A DNA stretch of 64,000 bases from Streptomyces antnestii (GTDB lineage Bacteria; Actinomycetota; Actinomycetes; Streptomycetales; Streptomycetaceae). Below are positions 16,416-24,062 of this stretch, piece after piece (positions within the stretch are counted from its first letter, which is position 1; each line of letters opens with the position of its first letter). Location: assembly GCF_004005495.1 (NCBI RefSeq), contig NZ_RZYA01000008.1, positions 124,001-188,000 of the forward strand. The letters are read 5' to 3'. The position numbers and the translations under genes are program-made. Below the pieces are notes generated by a model. It made no database searches, was not told the DNA's origin, and worked only from the letters and a program-made list of their open reading frames with translations.

Positions 16416-18064
16416 TTCGCGGCCCCCACGTCGGCGGCCCACGGGTAGTACATGTAGGAGATGGTGGTGGGGGCGCCGGTGATCCTCTTGTTGAGGAAGA
16501 CCGACGTGGGCCACTCGGCGACCGGTATCCACAGCACCTTGTCTGCGGCCTGCTTCTGCAGTTCGGCCTCGATCTTCATCCGCGGTTCCCGCGGGTAGAC
16601 GGCGGTTGCCTGGTCTACGAGCTTGTCGTAACCCTTGTCGCTGTAGCCGGCGAAGTTCAGGTAGGCGCCGGTCTTGAAGTCCGCCAGGAGGTCCAGCGGG
16701 TCGCTGATGTTGTAGTACGAGGTGTACGGGAAGAGGTCGATGCCCTCGCGCGCCTTGGGGTCGGTGAACAGGGCCGTGAAGGCGTTCGGGGCGATGGTCT
16801 TGAGGCGGATGTTCAGGCCGATCTGAGTGCCGGCCGCCTGGACCGCGGTGGCGAGGAGGGAGACGTCCTGGCCGATGGGACTGGTGGCCACGGTCAGGGT
16901 CTTGCCGGTGGCACCGGCCTCCTTGATCAACGCCCTGGCCTTCTCGATGTCCTGTTCGGCGGGCGGCAGCGCACCAAGGGCGGCCTTCCGGGTCGGCTCC
17001 GAGGCCGCGGCCCAGACGGCTCGCGGGGTGATCGAGCTGCTGCTGGTGCCCGCGCCGCCGAGCCCGGCCCTGACGAACCCGGAGCGGTCCATGGCCAGGG
17101 ACAGTGCGCGGCGTACGCGGACGTCGCCGAGCGGGCCCCGCATGTTGGTGACGTTGACGTTGACCGTGGTCAGCCCCTCGCCGAAGTACAGGGAGCCCAC
17201 GCCGCTGTCGCGCAGACGGCCATAGCTCTCGGTGGGGATCAGGTAGCCGCCGTCGGCCTCCCCGCTGAGCATGGCGTTGGTGCGCGCGGAGGGGTCGGTC
17301 AGAATCCGGAACACGACCTTCTTGGACTTGGCCTTCCTCCCCCAGTAGCCGTCGAAGCGATCGAGCTCGATCGACTGCCCCTTGTCCCAGGCACCGAGCT
17401 TGAACGGCCCGGTACAGGCGAGGCCCCCGGAGGTGCCGTAGTCCTTGCCCGCCGCCTCTACGCCGGCCTTGGAAGCCACCACGCCCGCGGCGGTCGCCAT
17501 GTACTGCGGGAACTGGGAGTCGGGCTTTTTGAGCTTGACGGTGACCTGCAGAGGGCCCGTCTTCCGTATGGAGGCGACGTTCTGGAAGACCTGGGCCCAG
17601 GCCGCGGCGTTCTTCGGGTCCATCTGGCGGCCGAGGCTGTAGACGACGTCGTCGGCCGTCATCTCCTTGCCGTTGTGGAATCGCACCCCCGCGCGCAGAT
17701 CGTAGACCCAGGTCCTGGGGTCGGGGTTGGACGCCTTCTTCGCCAGGCCCGGCTCCATGGCGAGCCCGGGCGTCCAGCGCATCAGGCTCTCGCACACGTT
17801 GGACAGGATGGTGTTCTGCGGGTAGTCGAACGCCGCCGTGTAGTCGAGCGTGGGCGGTTCCGCGTAGACGGCCCAGGTGAACGAGTCGATCTGGCCGCGG
17901 GCCTCGGGCGTGGACGCCGACAGTTTGAAATCGCTGCCGGTGCCGGAGTCCTTGGGCGGTCCTGAGCAGGCCGCGACGGCGGCGAGGCAGGTCAGGGCGA
18001 CTGTCGCCGTCACTGCCATCCGTCCGGGGGGACGTCTCCTGTCGCGGAGTTGAGGAGTGGTCAT
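16412..18064 (-). CDS. ABC transporter extracellular binding protein (family 5, peptide/opine type)
   Basis: Lipoprotein of about 550 residues. After RRRPPGRMAVTATVALTCLA comes the lipobox AVAAC, so it is tethered outside the membrane. Family-5 features follow: PPTLDYTAAFDYPQNTILSN, LRAGVRFHNGKEMTADDVVY, YGTSGGLACTGPFKL and DVRVRRALSLAMDR. The ATG at 18064 is chosen; a GTG at 18070 two codons earlier is equally possible. It begins 15 bases after the cytoplasmic deiminase gene, so transporter and deiminase form one operon under operator 3. Family-5 proteins bind peptides, opines, nickel chelates or similar amino compounds. Confidence 0.92.
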   Translation of the reverse strand: MTTPQLRDRRRPPGRMAVTATVALTCLAAVAACSGPPKDSGTGSDFKLSASTPEARGQIDSFTWAVYAEPPTLDYTAAFDYPQNTILSNVCESLMRWTPGLAMEPGLAKKASNPDPRTWVYDLRAGVRFHNGKEMTADDVVYSLGRQMDPKNAAAWAQVFQNVASIRKTGPLQVTVKLKKPDSQFPQYMATAAGVVASKAGVEAAGKDYGTSGGLACTGPFKLGAWDKGQSIELDRFDGYWGRKAKSKKVVFRILTDPSARTNAMLSGEADGGYLIPTESYGRLRDSGVGSLYFGEGLTTVNVNVTNMRGPLGDVRVRRALSLAMDRSGFVRAGLGGAGTSSSSITPRAVWAAASEPTRKAALGALPPAEQDIEKARALIKEAGATGKTLTVATSPIGQDVSLLATAVQAAGTQIGLNIRLKTIAPNAFTALFTDPKAREGIDLFPYTSYYNISDPLDLLADFKTGAYLNFAGYSDKGYDKLVDQATAVYPREPRMKIEAELQKQAADKVLWIPVAEWPTSVFLNKRITGAPTTISYMYYPWAADVGAAK

Positions 18065-18079
18065 CGTCACGTACTCGAT

Positions 18080-19111
18080 TCAGGCGGTGGCGGGTACGGC
18101 AGATATGGCGGGTACGGCGGGGATCTGCTGGGTGATGCAGTGGACACCACCGCCACCGAAAGCGATCACGGGCGCCCGCACCCCGACGACCTTGCGCCCG
18201 GGATACGCGCCGGCGATGACCGCGAGGGCGTCGGCGTCCTGGGGGACACCGGCCACGGGGACGACGACGCCGCCGTTGGCCACGTAGTAGTTGAGGTAGG
18301 ACACCTCGACCTGGCCCTCGGCCATGTCGACGAACGCGGTCTGCGGGAGGTCGATGATCTCGAACGACCGGCCGTGAGCGTCGGTGGTGGCCTCAAGTAC
18401 CGCGCGGTTGGCACGCATCCGGGCGTAGTCGGGGTGGTCGGGGTCGTCGGGCAGGGAGAGGACGACCTTGCCGGGAGCGGCGAAGGCGCAGGCGCCGTCC
18501 ACGTGCCCGTCGGTTTCCGTATCCAGGAGACCGCCGTACGGGAGCCACACGACCTTCTCGACGCCGAGCCGGGACTTCAGCTCGGTCTCGATCTCGTCCC
18601 GCTTCAACCCCGGGTTCCGGTTCGGGTGCAGCAGACACTGCTCCGTGGTGATCAGCGTGCCCTCGCCGTCGACGGTGATCGCCCCGCCTTCCAGGATCAT
18701 GTCGGAGGCGATGCGCTCGACGCCGAGGTGCTCGAGCAGCAGGGCGCTCACCCGGTCGTCGGAGTCGTACGGGTGGTGCTTGCGGCCCCAGGCGTTGAAG
18801 CGGAAGTCCACTCCGGCGCGGTTGCCGTCACCGTCGAGCACGAAGAGCGGGGCGGAGTCACGGAACCACGAGTCGTCCTGCGCCATCTCCACGACGGTGA
18901 CCCCGTCGCCGCACCTGGTCCGCGCGTCCTCGCCGTGGCCGGGCGGCGCGACCATGGTCACCGGCTCGAACTCGGCGATCGCGCGGGCGACGTTCGCGTA
19001 CTCCTCCTTGGCGTCGTCCAGCACGCCGCCCCACAGGTCCTCACGCACCGGCCAGGCCATCAGGCACCCCTCGTGCTCGGACCACTCGGCAGGCATACGG
19101 AATGCAGTCAT
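18080..19111 (-). CDS. aguA: Agmatine deiminase, cytoplasmic
   Basis: Converts agmatine to N-carbamoylputrescine and ammonia. With 343 residues and no signal peptide it is the canonical form: LMAWPVREDLWGG near the N-terminus, Asp85 in DDSWFRD, the EGGAITVDGEG loop, His203 in ETDGHVDG and nucleophile Cys325 in FGGGGVHCITQQIP. The ATG at 19111 follows GAGAGATCC; an ATG at 19135 would add MRNEERSV. It heads the operon with the peptide-type ABC transporter, which suggests that the transporter imports its guanidino substrate. No N-carbamoylputrescine amidohydrolase is in the window. Confidence 0.92.
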   Translation of the reverse strand: MTAFRMPAEWSEHEGCLMAWPVREDLWGGVLDDAKEEYANVARAIAEFEPVTMVAPPGHGEDARTRCGDGVTVVEMAQDDSWFRDSAPLFVLDGDGNRAGVDFRFNAWGRKHHPYDSDDRVSALLLEHLGVERIASDMILEGGAITVDGEGTLITTEQCLLHPNRNPGLKRDEIETELKSRLGVEKVVWLPYGGLLDTETDGHVDGACAFAAPGKVVLSLPDDPDHPDYARMRANRAVLEATTDAHGRSFEIIDLPQTAFVDMAEGQVEVSYLNYYVANGGVVVPVAGVPQDADALAVIAGAYPGRKVVGVRAPVIAFGGGGVHCITQQIPAVPAISAVPATA

Positions 19112-19143
19112 CACGGATCTCTCTTCGTTTCGCATCTGATCCC

Positions 19144-19159
19144 GACTGAAAATTCAGTC
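19144..19159 (-). promoter_or_regulatory. Palindromic operator 3 (deiminase-ABC operon promoter)
   Basis: GACTGAAAATTCAGTC has perfect six-base arms plus two AT centre bases and matches 15 of 16 consensus positions. In the gene direction it is preceded by TT, so TTGACT again makes the -35 hexamer. It lies 33 bases before the chosen start of the deiminase. Confidence 0.85.
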
Positions 19160-19224
19160 AAGAGAAGGGGCAAGCCTTTGAGAATTCGGCCGGCAGCGGC
19201 AGATTCAGAGGAGGTGCCGACGGC

Positions 19225-20991
19225 TCAGAGGAAGTACAGACGGCTCAGCGAGACTTCCTGCGCCGGCTCGGAGCGCATCGGCTCGCCGTCGAGGGTCACG
19301 AGGCCGTCGCGCGGGTCGACATCCACCCGCCCGAGGCGGGCGTTGTGCACCATGTCGGCCGGGCCGATACCGCGGGTTCCCCGTACGGCCACGCGTCTGC
19401 GCCGGGTGCTCAGCGCGTCATGCGGCGAGCCGAAGGAGCCCGCTTCGGCGGCGGCACGGCTGACGAAGGCGACGGAGAGGTCGGCCGGAGCGGCTCCGTG
19501 GCCGCCGAACAACGGGCCCAGGACCAGCGGCTCGCAGGTGTCGGTGGCGGCGTTCGGGTCGCCCGTGACCCCGTAGGCGGGGAAGCCGTTCTTGATGACC
19601 ATCTGCGGCTTCGCGCCGAAGAACGGCGGGCGCCAGAGCACGATGTCGGCCATCTTGCCGACCTCGATGGAGCCGACCTCGTGGGCCAAGCCATGGGCGA
19701 TCGCGGGGTTGATGGTGAGCTTGGCGATGTAGCGCCGGACACGGGCATTGTCGTCGTACTCGCTGTCGCCGTGCTCGCTGTCGCCGTCCAGGGGGCCCAG
19801 CTCGGCCTTCATCTTCCCGGCCATCGCGAAGGTGCGCCGGATGGTCTCCCCCGCTCGGCCCATGCCCTGCGCGTCGGAGGAGGTGATGCCGATCGCGCCC
19901 AGGTCGTGCAGGACGTCTTCCGCACCCATCGTCCCGGCCCGGATCCGGTCGCGAGCCATGGCGGCGTCGCCCGGCAGGTCGGTCTTGAGCGCGTGGACGG
20001 AAACGATCATCCCGTAGTGCTCCGCGATGGCGTCCCGGCCGAACGGCAGCGTGGGATTGGTCGACGACCCGATGACGTTCGCAACGCCCGCCATCTTCAG
20101 CACATTGGGTACGTGACCGCCGCCGCAGCCCTCGATGTGGAAGGCGTGGATCGTCCGGCCCTCCAGAACGCTCAGGGTGTCCTCCACCGACAGGCACTCG
20201 TTCAATCCATCGCTGTGCAGGGCGACTTGCACGTCGTGTTCCTCGGCCACCCGCAACGCCGTATCGAGGGCCCGCGTGTGCGCACCCATGTCCTCGTGCA
20301 CCTTGAAGCCGCAGGCCCCGCCCTCGGCCAGCGCCTCGACCAGAGGTGCTTCGTGAGAGGCGGATCCCCGGGCCAGGAACCCGATGTTCACGGGCCAGGC
20401 ATCGAAGGCGTTGAACCCGAGCTTGAGCGCCCAGGGCGAGTTGACACCGACGCCCCAGGTCGGCCCGATCTCCTGGCCGATGATCGTGGTGACACCGGAG
20501 GCCAGCGACGCCTCCATGATCCGCGGGGAGAGGAGGTGGACATGGGTGTCGATCGCACCGGCGGTGGCGATCAGACCCTCGCCGGGGATCATCGTGGTGC
20601 CGGTGCCTACCACTACGTCGACGCCGTCGAGGGTGTCGGGGTTGCCGGCCCGCCCGATCGCGTGGATCCGGCCCTCGCGGATGCCGATGGACACCTTGCG
20701 GATGCCGAGCACGGCGTCGATCACCAGGACATTGGTGATCACGACGTCACAGGTGTCACGGACGGCCGCGGCCTTCAGATGCATTCCGTCCCGGGCGGTC
20801 TTGCCGAATCCGGCCAGGAACTCGTCTCCGTACGCCTGCGAGTCCGACTCCACGCGGACGACGAGCCCCGAGTCGCCGAGCCGGACCCGGTCGCCCGCAC
20901 GCGGTCCGTGCACGGTGACGTACTCGTGCGGGTCGATGTGCCGGCTGCTGCCAGGCGCGCAGTGGTCGCTGTGTCTGGTGGGCCTGCTCAT
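19225..20991 (-). CDS. ureC: Urease alpha subunit, divergent
   Basis: Catalytic urease-type amidohydrolase of 588 residues. Nickel ligands align with the Klebsiella enzyme: His150/His152 (GAIDTHVHL), Lys230 to be carbamylated (GFKVHED), His259 (ALHSD), His285 (AFHIEG) and Asp373 (TSSDAQGMGR); catalytic His320 corresponds to His333. The mobile-flap Cys319 is Val332 and His321 is Ala334 (IVSVHALK versus MVCHHLD), and HEDWG is HEDMG. ATGA overlap with the gamma-beta gene upstream. No ureD/E/F/G accessory gene is nearby, so activation would need genes elsewhere. Urea hydrolysis is likely but the altered flap leaves room for another ureido substrate. Confidence 0.93.
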   Translation of the reverse strand: MSRPTRHSDHCAPGSSRHIDPHEYVTVHGPRAGDRVRLGDSGLVVRVESDSQAYGDEFLAGFGKTARDGMHLKAAAVRDTCDVVITNVLVIDAVLGIRKVSIGIREGRIHAIGRAGNPDTLDGVDVVVGTGTTMIPGEGLIATAGAIDTHVHLLSPRIMEASLASGVTTIIGQEIGPTWGVGVNSPWALKLGFNAFDAWPVNIGFLARGSASHEAPLVEALAEGGACGFKVHEDMGAHTRALDTALRVAEEHDVQVALHSDGLNECLSVEDTLSVLEGRTIHAFHIEGCGGGHVPNVLKMAGVANVIGSSTNPTLPFGRDAIAEHYGMIVSVHALKTDLPGDAAMARDRIRAGTMGAEDVLHDLGAIGITSSDAQGMGRAGETIRRTFAMAGKMKAELGPLDGDSEHGDSEYDDNARVRRYIAKLTINPAIAHGLAHEVGSIEVGKMADIVLWRPPFFGAKPQMVIKNGFPAYGVTGDPNAATDTCEPLVLGPLFGGHGAAPADLSVAFVSRAAAEAGSFGSPHDALSTRRRRVAVRGTRGIGPADMVHNARLGRVDVDPRDGLVTLDGEPMRSEPAQEVSLSRLYFL

Positions 20992-21818
20992 CGCTCTGTT
21001 CCTTCCGATGTTTCCGGTCCTTCGGGTCCTTCCGGTCCCTCCGAACCTTCCGGTGCCTCCGATCCCTCCGAACCTCCCGGTCCCTCCGGTCCCCCCGATC
21101 CCTCCGATCCCTCCGGTGCCACCGATCCCTCCGGTGCCACGGCGCCCTGGTAGCCGCAGGCGGCGGCGCGCCGCAGGGCGTCGGCCTTCGCGCCGGGCGC
21201 GTCCAGCTCCCCGTCGAGCAGGCCCGCGAAGCCGATCGCGATCCGCTCTCCGCCCATCGGTACGAGCCCGACCTCGACGACGGCGCCGGGGTCGAAGCGG
21301 GTGGACGACCCGGCCGGGGCCGCGAGCCGCATGCCGTACGCGGCCGCGCGGTCGAAGTCCAGGCGTGGGTTCGCCTCGAAGAAGTGGAAGTGCGAGGTCA
21401 CGCTCACCGGGACCGCGGCCGTGTTGCGGACCTCCAGGACGACGACCGGTTCCGGCTGCGGAAGGGTGTCCGTGTGGGGCAGGACGGCGCCGGGTGCGCC
21501 GTCATGCGGCTCCACATCGCCGAACGGGGCACTGATGACGGCAAGGCGGGTGCCGTCGTCGAACACCGCCTCGACCTGGATCTCCGTCACGACGTCGGTG
21601 ACGCCGGGGAGCACGTCGTCCGGTCCGAGCAGGCTGCGGCCGCGCTTGAGGGCGTCCGCCAGACGCAGGCCGTCACGCGCTGCCTCGCACACCGTGTCGG
21701 CAATCAGTGCGGTCGCCTCCGGCACATTGAGACGCAGACCGCGCCCGAGCCGTGTCCGCGCGAGCTCGGCGGCCGTGAAGAGCAGCAGCCGGTCCCGCTC
21801 GGTGGGAGTCAGAGGCAT
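20988..21818 (-). CDS. ureAB: Urease gamma-beta fusion subunit with Glu/Gly/Ser/Pro tail
   Basis: Fused structural subunits, 276 residues. Residues 1-100 are the gamma part (LTPTERDRLLLFTAAELAR, ALIADTVCEAARDG, DVVTEIQVEAVFDDGT); about 110-220 are the beta part (LEVRNTAAVPVSVTSHFHFF, NPRLDFDRAAAYGMRL, GGERIAIGFAGLLDGEL). The last 51 residues are a repetitive acidic tail (PEGSEG, PEGPEG) not found in ordinary urease subunits. The ATG at 21818 follows AGGGGG and gives the standard gamma N-terminus. Translationally coupled to ureC; both are read from operator 4. Confidence 0.92.
   Translation of the reverse strand: MPLTPTERDRLLLFTAAELARTRLGRGLRLNVPEATALIADTVCEAARDGLRLADALKRGRSLLGPDDVLPGVTDVVTEIQVEAVFDDGTRLAVISAPFGDVEPHDGAPGAVLPHTDTLPQPEPVVVLEVRNTAAVPVSVTSHFHFFEANPRLDFDRAAAYGMRLAAPAGSSTRFDPGAVVEVGLVPMGGERIAIGFAGLLDGELDAPGAKADALRRAAACGYQGAVAPEGSVAPEGSEGSGGPEGPGGSEGSEAPEGSEGPEGPEGPETSEGTER
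20991..21143 (-). repeat. Low-complexity coding repeat (EGS/EGP tail)
   Basis: Imperfect tandem short repeats (variants of TCCGGAGGG/CCGGAAGGT on the coding strand) encode the 51-residue Glu-Gly-Ser-Pro tail of the urease gamma-beta protein. Such a tract can change length by slippage without breaking the fold, since it lies after the beta domain. Confidence 0.8.
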
Positions 21819-22173
21819 GCCGCCCCCTGACTCGCGGACCTGGTCACACGCATGGGGTCCCATCCCTTCTCAGGAGTGTCAGACGTGGAGCATGCGGCTC
21901 ACAGTGACACTGACTGAAATTCCAGTCAAGATTTCTGGCCCACCGAGACTCCTTACCTGTCCGGGGCACACGCCTGGCCGGTTAGGGGGACGCCGGCGAG
22001 ATCGACCGGGCGTGGTGCCAGGTCCTCGTTCCCGCCCCGGGCCGGCGTCAGCTAAGGCGTCGATAGGCAGACTCACCGTGCGTGCGCGTCGGCCTGCCGC
22101 ACAGAACCCAAGCGAACCCCTGAAAACCCACAACAGGCCGTCGGCCGGGATCCGCCGACACCGGTGCGCGCAG
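21819..22173. other. Intergenic region between ureAB and tetR1
   Basis: 355 bases without a supportable gene. It holds the ureAB promoter with operator 4 at 21912-21927 and the 3' flank of the minus-strand tetR gene. I see no hairpin or riboswitch-like element in it. Confidence 0.5.
21912..21927 (-). promoter_or_regulatory. Palindromic operator 4 (urease promoter)
   Basis: GACTGAAATTCCAGTC matches 15 of 16 consensus positions with TGAC/GTCA flanks. Toward ureAB it reads TTGACTGGAATTTCAGTC, again embedding a TTGACT -35 hexamer. It lies 94 bases before the chosen ureAB start. Confidence 0.85.
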
Positions 22174-22752
22174 TCAGCGGCCCAGTCGGTCGACCTCGGC
22201 TTCGATGGCCTCACTCATCAAAGTGCGCGCGTGGGCGATGGGGAGCATGCCACTGAGCCAGCGCATACTCAGCCCCTCCAGAAGGGCGGTGAGTCGCTCG
22301 GCGGCCGCCGCGAGAGCCGCCGCCGAGGCCATGGGCCGGACTTGGCCCAGCAAGGCCGCCACATCCTGGACCCATACCAAGGTGGCCCTCGCAAGGTCCT
22401 CACGCAGGACTTCGTCGAAGACGGCACTGGCCCGCAACTCGCCCCAGGCGCTGCTGTTCTCCCTGACCTCGGTCGTGTCCTGGAGTTCGAGGAGAAGCGT
22501 CTGATCCAGCTTCTCCCGCGGGCTGAGCGGCTCCCCATCCGAAACAACCTGGGTCGTATAGCGCTCGGCTCGGTCGCTGATGAACTCCAGCGTCCTGCGC
22601 AGCACTCCGGTGCGGTCCTTGAAGTGGTAGTAGATCAGCGCGGTGGAAACGCCCGCCTCTTCGGCCAGCTCCTCCACGCGCAGGCCACGGACCCCACGCC
22701 GGGCGATCACCCTGGCGGCGGCTTCGAGGATCTGAGTGCTGCGAGATGCCAT
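22174..22752 (-). CDS. TetR-family regulator 1 (twin of regulator 2)
   Basis: Repressor of 192 residues. The N-terminal DNA-binding helix-turn-helix is clear: ILEAAARVIARRGVRGLRVE, ELAEEAGVSTALIYYHFKDR. The rest is the all-helical ligand domain (LEFISDRAERYT, SAWGELRASAVFDE, MRWLSGMLPIAHARTLM). It is a close paralogue of the divergent gene at 22902, sharing long stretches of both domains. An ATG with an AAGGTTCAGGTC leader is chosen; the in-frame extension upstream crosses the operator and is unlikely to be coding. Operator 5 lies between the two genes, so autoregulation is expected. Confidence 0.92.
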   Translation of the reverse strand: MASRSTQILEAAARVIARRGVRGLRVEELAEEAGVSTALIYYHFKDRTGVLRRTLEFISDRAERYTTQVVSDGEPLSPREKLDQTLLLELQDTTEVRENSSAWGELRASAVFDEVLREDLARATLVWVQDVAALLGQVRPMASAAALAAAAERLTALLEGLSMRWLSGMLPIAHARTLMSEAIEAEVDRLGR

Positions 22753-22842
22753 GACCTGAACCTTATCTGGCCCCTTTTCACCGGCGGAATCACACCCTTC
22801 AAGCGAGGCACAACGGCTGAACCGACTCCCACAAGGCTTCCT

Positions 22843-22858
22843 AACTGAGATTTCAGTC
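22843..22858. promoter_or_regulatory. Palindromic operator 5 (between the divergent tetR genes)
   Basis: AACTGAGATTTCAGTC matches 14 of 16 consensus positions. It lies 91 bases from the tetR1 start and 44 bases from the tetR2 start, where it can control both. This placement ties the palindrome family to the TetR pair. Confidence 0.8.
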
Positions 22859-22901
22859 AGTATGCGACACTGGTGGTTCAGACCACCCATGAGGGGATCA
22901 C

Positions 22902-23483
22902 GTGGCGCGGGACCGCCGTAAGGCCATCTTGGAAGGCGCCGCCCGGCTCATAGCCCGACGCGGGGTCCGCGGGCTGCGCATGGAGGAACTGGCAGCCGAA
23001 GCCGGGGTCTCCACCGCTCTGATCTACTACCACTTCAAGGACCGGGCCGGCGCCCTGCGTCACACTCTGGAGTTCATCAGCGACCGGGCGGAACGGTACA
23101 CGTCCGATGGGGACTTCACCGCCGAACCGCACGACGCCCGCCACGAGCTTGAGCAGTCCCTCCTACTGGAATTCCAGGACACTCCTGAAGTCCGCGAAAA
23201 CAGCACGGCGTGGGGCGAGCTTCGCGCCAGCGCGATCTTCGAGCCCGAACTGCGCGGCGATCTGGCCAGTGCCACGCTGGCCTGGATTCACGAGGTCGCG
23301 GCCCTCTTGGGCCGCATCCAGCCGACGGCTGCCGCCCCGGCTCTCACCGCGTCCGCGGAAAGACTCACCGGGCTCCTGGAAGGGCTCAGTACGCGCTGGT
23401 TGAGCGGCGCACTTCCGCTGTCTCACGCCCGCCGGCTGGTGAAGGAGGCGGTGTCCATCGAGATCCAGCACCTGAGTCACTGA
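22902..23483 (+). CDS. TetR-family regulator 2 (twin of regulator 1)
   Basis: Repressor of 193 residues, paralogous to the divergent tetR1: ARLIARRGVRGLRMEELAAE, AGVSTALIYYHFKDRAGALR, TLEFISDRAERYTS and NSTAWGELRASAIFEPELRG run parallel in both. The GTG start follows GAGGGGATCAC, a good ribosome site. The recognition helices (VSTALIYYHF) are identical, so both proteins should read the same palindrome, as homodimers or a mixed dimer; the ligand domains differ more and may sense different inducers. Confidence 0.92.
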   Translation: MARDRRKAILEGAARLIARRGVRGLRMEELAAEAGVSTALIYYHFKDRAGALRHTLEFISDRAERYTSDGDFTAEPHDARHELEQSLLLEFQDTPEVRENSTAWGELRASAIFEPELRGDLASATLAWIHEVAALLGRIQPTAAAPALTASAERLTGLLEGLSTRWLSGALPLSHARRLVKEAVSIEIQHLSH

Positions 23484-23569
23484 CGGCGCCCGGGGCAGAG
23501 CTGACATAGGAGCCGACCGCTCCGGTCACGACAGTCTCCAGCGCCGCGCAACGGGGAACTCAGGCATAT

Positions 23570-23605
23570 CCCCGCCGGCCGCGACCCCTACCGGCGCCGG
23601 CGGGG
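23570..23605. terminator. Terminator hairpin between convergent genes
   Basis: Stem CCCCGCCGG (23570-23578) with CCGGCGGGG (23597-23605) and an 18-base loop, between tetR2 (ends 23483) and the doxX gene (ends 23623). The loop is long, so strength is uncertain. Confidence 0.5.
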
Positions 23606-23622
23606 ACCGCTGAGAACGGGGG

Positions 23623-23970
23623 TCAGGCCGAGGCCATGCGCAGCACCAGCGCCGCCGCGGCCAGCAGCGTGAGGACGACGACCGGCGCCACGGCGTTGTC
23701 CTTCACGCGCAGGTGCGAGATCAGCGCGCCGGCGAAGTAGAGCACCAAGCCCACGGCGGCGGCGATGCCGAGCGGCGCGACGACCAGGCCGGCGAGCAGA
23801 CCGAGCGCGCCCGCCGTCTTCGCGGTCGCGAGCCAGGGCAGCCAGGAGCCGGGCACGCCCACCTTGGTCATGCTGCTCACGACCTGGGGATTGCGGGTGA
23901 AGGTCATGAAGGCCGACGCAGCACAGGCGAGCGCGAGCAGCGCGGCAACGATCACGTAACCGATGAACAT
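23623..23970 (-). CDS. DoxX-family membrane protein
   Basis: Small membrane protein of 115 residues with four hydrophobic segments. The DoxX/DoxX-like pattern is visible: VVSSMTKVGVPGSWLPWLAT, KTAGALGLLAGLVVAPLGIA and VLYFAGALISHLRVKD. DoxX relatives are linked to quinone/redox or thiol stress in the membrane, but this subgroup has no proven activity. It is divergent from a MarR gene with a 92-base shared promoter region, the usual arrangement of a MarR target. Confidence 0.85.
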   Translation of the reverse strand: MFIGYVIVAALLALACAASAFMTFTRNPQVVSSMTKVGVPGSWLPWLATAKTAGALGLLAGLVVAPLGIAAAVGLVLYFAGALISHLRVKDNAVAPVVVLTLLAAAALVLRMASA

Positions 23971-24062
23971 GGTAACACTCCAACGATCTATGAATGGAAA
24001 CCGTTGAAGAGTATCAATGATTTAGGTCGATCCATAATGAGGCCACTGTTACGGTGGACGTC

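Noticed and set aside
20991..21143. Repeats as a transcription attenuator or regulatory array
   Set aside because: They are in frame inside ureAB and simply code an EGS/EGP tail.
19345..21153. Plus-strand open frame of about 600 codons opposite the urease genes
   Set aside because: Composition is Val/Asp/Gly/Arg-rich with no domain; ureC and ureAB are beyond doubt on the other strand.
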